Shown: one piece after another, positions 1-5,361 of the stretch
Layout: each line of letters opens with the position of its first letter
Numbering within the stretch: position 1 is the first letter of the stretch
Source of the DNA: Ruaniaceae bacterium
Lineage (GTDB): Bacteria; Actinomycetota; Actinomycetes; Actinomycetales; Actinomycetaceae
Length of the DNA: 5,361 nucleotides
Assembly (NCBI GenBank): GCA_030450655.1
Contig: JAKDIE010000118.1
Coordinates: 1 to 5,361, forward strand
Direction of reading: 5' to 3'
Position numbers and translations under genes: made by a program
Notes under the pieces: model-generated
Database searches by the model: none
What the model was told of the DNA's origin: nothing
Seen by the model: the letters and a program-made list of their open reading frames with translations, nothing else

Positions 1-2
1 TC

Positions 3-476
3 CTCGTGGAGAAGCTCCGCGACGGTCACGCGACCTCGCTGGGTGCCGCCTCGGGAATCGTGGCCGGACTCGTTGCCATCACGCCCGCGGCGGGCGCGCT
101 CTCTCCGGTGGGCGCGATCGCGCTGGGCGCAATCGCCGGCGCTACCTGCGCCTTCGCGGTGGGACTGAAGTACAAGCTCGGCTTCGATGACTCGCTCGAT
201 GTGGTGGGCGTGCACCTGGTGGGTGGTCTGGTGGGCACGGTCCTGATCGGCTTCCTCGCCACCGATGGTGGCCTGCTGTACGGCGGCGGCATCAGCCTGC
301 TGATTGTCCAGATCCTCATTGCTCTCGTTGCGGTTATCTTCTCCGGCGTGGTCACCTTCGTGATTGCGAGCGCCCTGAAGGCCACCATGGGATGGCGCAT
401 CGCCGAGAACGAAGAAATCACGGGTATCGACTCTGCCGAGCACCGTGAGACCGCCTACGAACCGATCGCACGCTAG
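3..476 (+). CDS. amtB: Ammonium transporter AmtB, C-terminal part (5' truncated by window edge)
   Basis: This is the last 157 codons of an Amt/Mep/Rh-family ammonium channel, a trimeric inner-membrane protein that conducts ammonium into the cell. The reading frame is open to the window edge, so the start lies outside; the GTG at position 6 is an internal Val codon. Seen in the sequence: the family-typical GLVAITPAAG segment (visible residues 22-31), hydrophobic membrane spans at about 15-30, 35-55, 67-87 and 95-125, and DVVGVHLVGG, whose His (visible residue 71) matches the second pore histidine of E. coli AmtB (His318). After the last span comes a charged tail, WRIAENEEITGIDSAEHRETAYE, the conserved cytoplasmic C-terminus that in the family contacts GlnK. 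The gene ends in TAG 16 bases before glnK, which supports co-transcription. Family assignment is very secure; the symbol amtB rather than amt is a convention. Confidence 0.96.
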   Translation, partial: LVEKLRDGHATSLGAASGIVAGLVAITPAAGALSPVGAIALGAIAGATCAFAVGLKYKLGFDDSLDVVGVHLVGGLVGTVLIGFLATDGGLLYGGGISLLIVQILIALVAVIFSGVVTFVIASALKATMGWRIAENEEITGIDSAEHRETAYEPIAR

Positions 477-478
477 TT

Positions 479-831
<353 letters not shown>

Positions 832-850
832 GAGATCAGAGTGAATCAGG

Positions 851-2704
851 ATGACTGAGCTGACACCGTCCGGCGCTGAAGACTCCCCGTCATCCTGCGC
901 GAAGTCGCAGGATCCAGAAACCCCCGCTCAGCCAAAGGTTCTGGATTCTGCGGCTTCGCTGCGCTCCGCGCGGAGCGACGAGAACCCGGCGGTCGAGACG
1001 CTTCTCGCCCGCCTGCCACGCGCCCGTCTCGACATGCCTCTGGCGGAGAACGGCGCGGCGTATCGCCGTGAGCTATCGGATCTCGTGGACGCCGCGCTGA
1101 TAGACCTCTTCGCCCAGGCCTGCGAGCACACGGGCGTCACCGGGGAGGGAATCGCACTCGCAGTAGTGGGGTCCCTCGGGAGGCGGGACGCGGGCCCGGC
1201 CTCCGATCTCGATTGCGTCTTGCTCCACGACGGCCGCGAGATCGCCGAACTCGCACACGCGCTGTGGTACCCGATCTGGGATGCCGGGCTCCGGCTCGAT
1301 CACTCTGTACGCACACTGGCGGAGTGCCGCCGGATCGCCTCGGCGGATCTCCCCGCAGCCCTCGGAATACTTGACCTGCGCCACGTTGCCGGCGATGAGT
1401 CCGTGTCGCTTCGCGCGCAGAGCGCTGTGCTCGCCGATTGGCGCAAGAACGCCAGGCGGCGCCTGCCCGAGTTGCTGAACTCGGTGGAGCACCGCCGCGA
1501 AAAGTTCGGCGAACTCGCCTACCTGATCGAACCGGACCTTAAGGAGGCACGCGGAGGGCTCCGGGACGCCGTCGTCATCAACGCCCTCGTTGCCACATGG
1601 CTCACAGAGCGGCCGCACGGCCAGTTGGATCGCGCGATCGGCACGATACTCGATGTGCGCGATGCACTGCACCACGTGACCAGGCGCCACTCGAACCGTC
1701 TCGTGCTTGCCGAGCACGACGACGTTGCTGCCGCCATCCAGGTGGATCCCGCCGCCATCGCCTCGGCGGAGACCCCGTCGGACGCGCTCCTGTCCACCCT
1801 CGGAGAGGCCGCGCGCACGGTCTCCGCTGCGCTCGATGTGACGATCCGAAACGCGCGCCGGGCGCTGCGAACACCATCCGCCTCGGCGCTGCTCAGGCCC
1901 CGGATCGTGCGCGGCGTGCGCAAAGCACCCATGCTGCGAAGCCTCGACGAGGGCCTCGTGGAGCATTCGGGCGAGATCGTGTGCGCGGCGGATGCCGTGG
2001 TCGATTACCAGCTGCCGCTGCGCGCCGGGGCCGTAGCCGTGCGCACCGGTCTGCCGATCTCGCCGCCCACCCTCGAGACGCTCCGGGCCGCGCCGGATGT
2101 CCCCGTGCCCTGGCCGGAGAGCGCCCGCCGGGACTTCTTCGCGATCCTCGTGGGCGGCGAGCGCGCCGTTCCGGTGCTCGAATCCTTGGATCTTGTGGGG
2201 TTGCTGACGCGGTGGCTGCCCGAATGGGCGCTCGTGCGCGGCCGCCCGCAACGCTCGCCGATCCACCGGCACACTGTCGATCGCCACCTCGTCGAGACTC
2301 TCTCGCGGGCGCGGCTGCCCATCGGGCCCGACGGCGAGGTGCTGGCTCTCGCTGCGCTCCTCCACGACATCGGCAAAGTCCCCGGAGGTGGGGACCACTC
2401 GGAGGTGGGGGCTGCGATGGTGGCGCCGATCCTGACGCGCATGGGATGGGAGCGGCTCATCGAGGACGTGACGTTCCTGGTGCGGCATCACCTGCTGATC
2501 TCGGAGACGGCCACGAGCCGGGACCCGCACGATCCTGAGGTGGCGCGGGAGGTGGCCGAGATCGTGGGGACCTCCCGGCGCCTGGAGCTTCTCGCGGCGC
2601 TCACCGAGGCTGATGCCGCCGCGGTGGGTGGACAGGCGTGGTCGGCGTGGCGCCAGGCGCTGATCGGCGCGCTTCTCGATGCCGTGCGTGCCGAACTGAG
2701 CTAG
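851..2704 (+). CDS. glnD: PII-modifying nucleotidyltransferase/hydrolase GlnD, short form without ACT domains
   Basis: This bifunctional enzyme adds a nucleotide to Tyr51 of PII when nitrogen is scarce and removes it when glutamine is abundant. Residues 107-121 are the nucleotidyltransferase motif GSLGRRDAGPASDLD, with catalytic Asp119 and Asp121. The PII-uridylyltransferase helical domain includes PDLKEARGGLRD (228-239) and LDVRDALHHVTRRHSNRLV (from 267). The HD hydrolase domain has HRHTVDRH (472-479), LLHDIGK (His505-Asp506), GGGDHSE (512-518) and RHHLL (His546-His547). The protein is 617 residues and ends about 70 residues after the last HD motif, whereas E. coli GlnD (about 890) continues into two glutamine-sensing ACT domains; these are absent. 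The N-terminal 61 residues are unlike the family, and residues 13-44 are encoded by a palindromic repeat. The ATG at 851 is the first start after an in-frame TGA (842-844) and has only a weak AGAG (838-841) ahead; ATG 1034 (Met62) is an alternative but has no visible ribosome binding site. It follows glnK by 19 bases. Confidence 0.93.
   Translation: MTELTPSGAEDSPSSCAKSQDPETPAQPKVLDSAASLRSARSDENPAVETLLARLPRARLDMPLAENGAAYRRELSDLVDAALIDLFAQACEHTGVTGEGIALAVVGSLGRRDAGPASDLDCVLLHDGREIAELAHALWYPIWDAGLRLDHSVRTLAECRRIASADLPAALGILDLRHVAGDESVSLRAQSAVLADWRKNARRRLPELLNSVEHRREKFGELAYLIEPDLKEARGGLRDAVVINALVATWLTERPHGQLDRAIGTILDVRDALHHVTRRHSNRLVLAEHDDVAAAIQVDPAAIASAETPSDALLSTLGEAARTVSAALDVTIRNARRALRTPSASALLRPRIVRGVRKAPMLRSLDEGLVEHSGEIVCAADAVVDYQLPLRAGAVAVRTGLPISPPTLETLRAAPDVPVPWPESARRDFFAILVGGERAVPVLESLDLVGLLTRWLPEWALVRGRPQRSPIHRHTVDRHLVETLSRARLPIGPDGEVLALAALLHDIGKVPGGGDHSEVGAAMVAPILTRMGWERLIEDVTFLVRHHLLISETATSRDPHDPEVAREVAEIVGTSRRLELLAALTEADAAAVGGQAWSAWRQALIGALLDAVRAELS
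892..913. repeat. Perfect hairpin in left arm of the glnD repeat
   Basis: ATCCTGCG (892-899), loop CGAAGT (900-905), then CGCAGGAT (906-913): an 8-bp perfect stem. In mRNA it would begin about 40 bases after the glnD start codon. No T-run follows, so it is not an intrinsic terminator. Confidence 0.75.
962..977. repeat. 16-base perfect palindrome in right arm of the glnD repeat
   Basis: CGCTCCGCGCGGAGCG is identical to its own reverse complement. It lies in the section where the right arm diverges from the left arm, suggesting the right arm kept or regained its own fold. Confidence 0.7.
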
Positions 2705-2723
2705 GGCTTCAGGCAGGGCGAGG

Positions 2724-3674
2724 CTAGTGCGGACGCTTCCGCGGAATGAGGTGGGTGATCCCGACCACGATCGAGCCCACGATGAAGCCCAGGATCGCCG
2801 AGAAGAACGTGTTCGTGAGCCAGCCGAAGAACCCGCTCAGGAAAGGCATGAATCCCGCAACGGAACTCTCGAGGTGATGAACGCCGTCGTACATCCAGCT
2901 CCATCCCAGATCCCCGGTCCCGTTCAGGATGATGTGGCCTCCCACCCAAAGCATCGCGATCGTGCCGACCACCGCGAGTACGGTCATGGCCGATGGCATG
3001 GCGTTGACGAGGAACCTGCCGAAGCGTTGAGACGCGGGGTTCGTGCGGCGGGCGAGGGTGAGGCCGATATCGTCGAGCTTCACGATGAGGGCCACGGCCC
3101 CGTAGACGAGTGCGGTGATGAGAATGGCCACCACGATGAGGGCACCGAGCCTCATCCACGCGGTCTCTTCCGCCACCTCGTTGAGGGAAATCACCATGAT
3201 CTCGGCCGAGAGGATGAAGTCCGTGCGCACGGCGCCGCCGATGATTTTCTTCTCCTGATCGGGTCCACGCTCGATCGCGGGAGCCGCCTCCGGCTCGTGG
3301 CCGGTGATTTTCTCCCAGATCTTCTCGGCGCCCTCGAAGCACAGATACGTGCCGCCGATCATGAGGAGGGGGGTGAGCGCCCAGGGGGCGAAAATGCTCA
3401 GCAGCATGGCCGCGGGCAGGATGAAGAGAAGCTTGTTGCGCAGCGAACCCTTGGTGATGTTCCAGATGATCGGGAGTTCTCGCGCGGGTTGGAGGCCTCC
3501 TACATAGCGGGGAGTCACGGCGGCGTCGTCGATGATCACGCCCACGGCCTTGGTGCTGGCTCTCCCAGCCGCCGCGCCAACATCGTCGATGGAGGCGGCC
3601 GCGAGCTTGGCGAGCGCGGCGATGTCGTCAAGAAGTGCTGCGAGTCCACCTGCGATGATCGTGCCTTTCCTCAA
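2724..3674 (-). CDS. DUF808 / YedI-family membrane protein (function unknown)
   Basis: An integral membrane protein of the DUF808 family (E. coli YedI is a member); its biochemical role is not established. It has 316 residues if counted from TTG at 3674. Recognisable family features: the start region AGGLAALLDDIAALAKLAAASIDDVGAAAG (8-37), VIIDDAAVTP (46-55), RELPIIWNITKGSLRNKLLFILPA (65-88) and the highly conserved APWALTPLLMIGGTYLCFEGAEK (96-118). Hydrophobic spans lie at about 82-112, 177-198, 222-250 and 283-306, with an amphipathic or membrane stretch at 153-167; the tail is basic (PRKRPH). The frame stays open upstream to about 4142, but that part is the antisense of ffh. Start choice is difficult: TTG 3674 has no ribosome binding site, while AGGAAAGG (3671-3664) sits 7 bases before an in-frame ATC (3656-3654) exactly where the family N-terminus begins, giving 310 residues. 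It converges on glnD with a 19-base gap and diverges from ffh. Confidence 0.88.
   Translation of the reverse strand: MRKGTIIAGGLAALLDDIAALAKLAAASIDDVGAAAGRASTKAVGVIIDDAAVTPRYVGGLQPARELPIIWNITKGSLRNKLLFILPAAMLLSIFAPWALTPLLMIGGTYLCFEGAEKIWEKITGHEPEAAPAIERGPDQEKKIIGGAVRTDFILSAEIMVISLNEVAEETAWMRLGALIVVAILITALVYGAVALIVKLDDIGLTLARRTNPASQRFGRFLVNAMPSAMTVLAVVGTIAMLWVGGHIILNGTGDLGWSWMYDGVHHLESSVAGFMPFLSGFFGWLTNTFFSAILGFIVGSIVVGITHLIPRKRPH
3664..3671 (-). promoter_or_regulatory. Likely ribosome binding site of the DUF808 gene
   Basis: On the - strand, AGGAAAGG is a strong Shine-Dalgarno match. It lies downstream of TTG 3674 and 7 bases upstream of ATC 3656-3654 (4 bases from the preceding ATC 3659-3657), so it argues against TTG as the true start. 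Confidence 0.55.
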
Positions 3675-3685
3675 ATGGTGGATTG

Positions 3686-3691
3686 AGTGTA
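3686..3691 (-). promoter_or_regulatory. Candidate -10 element for the DUF808 gene
   Basis: TACACT on the - strand fits the actinobacterial TANNNT pattern. It would start transcription near 3679, about 8 bases before the AGGAAAGG ribosome binding site. No convincing -35 hexamer is seen at the right distance, so support is moderate and comes mainly from position. Confidence 0.35.
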
Positions 3692-3714
3692 CGTCCTCAC
3701 CCGCCGAGGGACGC

Positions 3715-3729
3715 GCTACCCTTGGTAGC
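3715..3729. repeat. Short inverted repeat in the DUF808-ffh divergent region
   Basis: GCTACC-CTT-GGTAGC is a perfect 6-bp inverted repeat with a 3-base centre. It overlaps the candidate -10 of ffh and lies upstream of the candidate DUF808 -10. It could be a small operator or a chance palindrome. Confidence 0.35.
3717..3722 (+). promoter_or_regulatory. Candidate -10 element for ffh
   Basis: TACCCT fits TANNNT and would place a transcript start near 3729-3731, giving a leader of roughly 25 bases before the GTG start of ffh. The -35 region about 17 bases upstream (around 3694-3699, TCCTCA) is a poor match. Proposed from position and pattern only. Confidence 0.35.
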
Positions 3730-3740
3730 TGAACCGATCG

Positions 3741-3746
3741 GAAGGA
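3741..3746 (+). promoter_or_regulatory. Ribosome binding site of ffh
   Basis: GAAGGA ends 9 bases before the GTG at 3756. It decides the start: the encoded N-terminus MFASLSDRITASFKGLRGKG is the standard beginning of Ffh. Confidence 0.7.
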
Positions 3747-3755
3747 ACCCAGTAG

Positions 3756-5315
3756 GTGTTCGCCTCTCTCTCTGACCGCATTACCGCCAGTTTCAAGGGC
3801 CTGCGCGGCAAGGGCCGCCTCACCCCTGAGGACGTCTCCGCGACGATTTCCGAGATCCGCCGCGCCCTCCTCGACGCGGATGTGGCGCTGCCCGCCGTCC
3901 GCGCCTTCACCGCGCGCGTGCGCGAGCGCGCCGAAGGCGCCGATCTCTCGCAGGCCCTCAACCCGGGCCAGCAGATCATCAAGATCGTCCACGAGGAGCT
4001 CGTCGAGATCCTCGGCGGGGAGAGCCGCGAACTCGCTTTCGCGAAGAACCCGCCCACGGTCATCATGCTCGCCGGCCTCCAGGGCGCCGGTAAGACCACG
4101 CTCGCTGGGAAGCTCGCGCATTGGCTCAAGGGCCAGGGGCACACACCGATTCTCGTGGCCGCGGACCTCCAGCGGCCAAACGCCGTCACCCAGCTCCAGA
4201 TCGTTGGCGAGCGGGCGGGTGTTCCCGTGTGGGCCCCCGAGCCGGGCAACGGGGTGGGCGATCCCGTCGCGGTGGCCCGATCAGGGCTTGAGAACGCGAA
4301 GGTGCGCCAGCACGACGTCGTCATCGTGGACACCGCCGGACGCCTGGGCGTGGACGCGGACATGATGGACCAGGCGATCCGCATCCGCGACGCCGTTCAG
4401 CCGGACGAGATCCTCTTCGTGCTGGACGCGATGATCGGCCAGGACGCCGTGAACACCTCGATCGCGTTCCGCGATGGCGTGGGCTTCACGGGCGTGGTGC
4501 TGACCAAGCTCGACGGCGATGCCCGCGGTGGCGCCGCGCTCTCCGTCCGCACCGTGACGGGCCAGCCGGTCCTCTTCGCCTCGACCGGCGAGGGGCTCAC
4601 CGAGTTTGAGCGATTCCACGCCGATCGCATGGCCGGGCGCATCCTCGACATGGGTGACATGCTCACGCTCATCGAGCAGGCCGAGCGCGCCTTCGACCAG
4701 GAGGAGGCCGAGAAGGTCGCCGCCAAGATGGTCGCCGGCGATCTCACACTCGATGACTTCCTCTCGCAGCTCCAGCAGCTCCGCAAGATGGGCTCGATGA
4801 AGAAGATGCTCGGCATGCTGCCCGGCATGGCGCAGGCGCGTGAGCAACTGGAGAACTTCGACGAGCGCGAGGTGGACCGCATCGAGGCGATCGTCCGCTC
4901 GATGACGCCGGCCGAACGCGCGAACGTCAAGATCCTGAACGGCTCGCGCCGCTCCCGCATCGCGAAGGGTTCGGGGACCACCGTCACGGAGGTCAACGGG
5001 CTCGTGCAGCGTTTTGAGCAGGCACAGATCATGATGCGGCAGATGGGCGCGGGGGGGGGCCCGGGTGGCCTCGGCCGCATGCCTGGCGGCGGCAAGAAGG
5101 CCAAGGGCCGCATGGGGCAGCAACCGCAGCAGAAGAGGGGCAAGTCCGGGAACCCGGCCAAGCGCGCGCGGCAGGAGATCGAGATGCGTCAGCGCGAGGC
5201 CGAGGCTCCCCAGGCCGGCACTCCGAGCGGGAGCGTCTTCGGTGCCCCGCAGCAGCCCGCGGACTTCGATCCGGCCGCGTTCCAGTCCGATCTGGACAAG
5301 TACCTGAAGCGATAG
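3756..5315 (+). CDS. ffh: Signal recognition particle GTPase Ffh (SRP54)
   Basis: Ffh with the 4.5S/6S SRP RNA binds signal sequences of nascent membrane proteins on the ribosome and delivers them to the receptor FtsY by reciprocal GTP hydrolysis. The protein is 519 residues, a normal actinobacterial length. The N domain (about 1-95) includes the typical FASLSDRITASFKGLRGKGRLTPEDV. The NG GTPase domain shows the P-loop GLQGAGKTT (107-115, Lys113), DTAGR (192-196) and TKLDGDARGG (250-259). The methionine-rich M domain has KMGSMKKMLGMLPGM and the RNA-binding NGSRRSRIAKGSG (395-407). A low-complexity tail rich in Gly, Lys and Gln follows from about residue 430, ending in DFDPAAFQSDLDKYLKR. GTG start with a good ribosome binding site. 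No terminator is visible in the remaining 46 bases. Confidence 0.98.
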   Translation: MFASLSDRITASFKGLRGKGRLTPEDVSATISEIRRALLDADVALPAVRAFTARVRERAEGADLSQALNPGQQIIKIVHEELVEILGGESRELAFAKNPPTVIMLAGLQGAGKTTLAGKLAHWLKGQGHTPILVAADLQRPNAVTQLQIVGERAGVPVWAPEPGNGVGDPVAVARSGLENAKVRQHDVVIVDTAGRLGVDADMMDQAIRIRDAVQPDEILFVLDAMIGQDAVNTSIAFRDGVGFTGVVLTKLDGDARGGAALSVRTVTGQPVLFASTGEGLTEFERFHADRMAGRILDMGDMLTLIEQAERAFDQEEAEKVAAKMVAGDLTLDDFLSQLQQLRKMGSMKKMLGMLPGMAQAREQLENFDEREVDRIEAIVRSMTPAERANVKILNGSRRSRIAKGSGTTVTEVNGLVQRFEQAQIMMRQMGAGGGPGGLGRMPGGGKKAKGRMGQQPQQKRGKSGNPAKRARQEIEMRQREAEAPQAGTPSGSVFGAPQQPADFDPAAFQSDLDKYLKR

Positions 5316-5327
5316 GCCCCCAACCCT

Positions 5328-5361
5328 CGTCATCCTGCTCTGCCTTCCCTTCGTCATCCTG
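5328..5361. repeat. Two copies of the CGTCATCCTG repeat core (second cut by window edge)
   Basis: CGTCATCCTG occurs at 5328-5337 and again at 5352-5361, 24 bases apart, both as TCGTCATCCTG. It is identical to the left end of the element in glnD (888-897). The first copy continues CTCTGCC rather than CGCGAAGT, so it is not a full-length element; the second runs off the window and could be the beginning of one. Confidence 0.6.

Larger units (their letters stand above)
888..981. repeat. Palindromic repeat element inside the 5' end of glnD
   Basis: An imperfect inverted repeat about 94 bp long. The outer relation is between the left arm (888-919, ending ATCCAGAA at 912-919) and the right arm (939-980, beginning TTCTGGAT at 939-946). 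The reverse complement of the left arm matches the first 21 bases of the right arm at 19 positions. The right arm then carries about 10 extra bases before a weaker match ending in GACG. Each arm also folds on itself. The left end CGTCATCCTG recurs at 5328-5337 and 5352-5361, so this looks like one copy of a dispersed short repeat family. It is read through in frame, encoding glnD residues 13-44. Exact ends, and whether it is mobile, cannot be told from one copy. Confidence 0.7.

Noticed and set aside
888..981. Intrinsic terminator or attenuator between glnK and glnD
   Set aside because: Hairpins are present but no U-tract follows either of them, and the reading frame runs through without a stop; a repeat element explains the structure better.
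1073..2530. Long - strand open frame opposite glnD (485 codons), plus a + strand one at 1597-2538
   Set aside because: Arg/His/Gly/Pro-rich translations typical of wrong frames in GC-rich DNA; glnD on the + strand explains the region fully with conserved motifs.
2730..2743. Small hairpin GCGGA-CGCT-TCCGC as a terminator between glnD and the DUF808 gene
   Set aside because: Only a 5-bp stem, inside the last codons of the DUF808 gene, and no T-run on either strand.
2727..3686. 319-codon + strand open frame opposite the DUF808 gene
   Set aside because: Rich in Asp/Glu/His/Arg/Gly in the manner of an antisense frame, with no recognisable domain, whereas the - strand frame encodes a clear membrane protein.
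3675..4142. Upstream extension of the DUF808 frame to a start at 4142
   Set aside because: The extra 156 codons lie antisense to the 5' part of ffh and show no DUF808 similarity; the family N-terminus begins near 3656.
4281..5357. Long - strand open frame opposite ffh (358 codons, His/Leu/Arg-rich)
   Set aside because: Shadow of ffh; composition is that of an antisense frame and no family motif is recognisable.
5328..5361. Beginning of a CRISPR array at the right end
   Set aside because: Only two 10-11 base repeats with a 14-base gap, and the same core lies inside a palindrome in glnD; the unit is too short for a CRISPR repeat-spacer pattern.

Overview
The window is GC-rich, tightly packed bacterial chromosome from a high-GC Gram-positive bacterium (Actinomycetota). 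Three things point there: GC-rich third codon positions throughout, the actinobacterial order amt - PII - glnD followed by ffh, and an Ffh with a long Gly/Gln/Lys-rich C-terminal tail. The genus cannot be fixed from the sequence alone.

Layout. Positions 3-476 hold the 3' end of an ammonium transporter gene (amtB, 5' end outside the window). It is followed after 16 bases by the PII signal protein gene glnK (493-831), and after 19 more by glnD (851-2704), which encodes the PII-modifying enzyme. These three look like one nitrogen-control operon on the + strand. Convergent to glnD, with only 19 bases between stop codons, is a - strand gene for a DUF808/YedI-type membrane protein (2724 to about 3656-3674). 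A short divergent intergenic region (about 3675-3755) separates it from ffh (3756-5315, + strand), the signal recognition particle GTPase. The last 46 bases are intergenic and enter a repeat.

How the genes work together. AmtB imports ammonium. GlnK reads nitrogen status and docks on AmtB. GlnD modifies GlnK on its T-loop tyrosine (Tyr51 is present) and reverses the modification. Ffh is a housekeeping protein-targeting factor that commonly neighbours this operon in actinobacteria. The DUF808 gene has no known functional link to either.

Most of the window is ordinary. The points worth a second look are: (1) a palindromic repeat of about 94 bp read in frame within the first codons of glnD, whose core CGTCATCCTG recurs twice at the right end of the window; (2) a GlnD that stops straight after the HD domain and so lacks the C-terminal ACT domains that normally sense glutamine; (3) a DUF808 gene whose best ribosome binding site points to an ATC codon rather than ATG/GTG/TTG. 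I found no CRISPR array, transposase, tRNA, rRNA or novel defence-type system.
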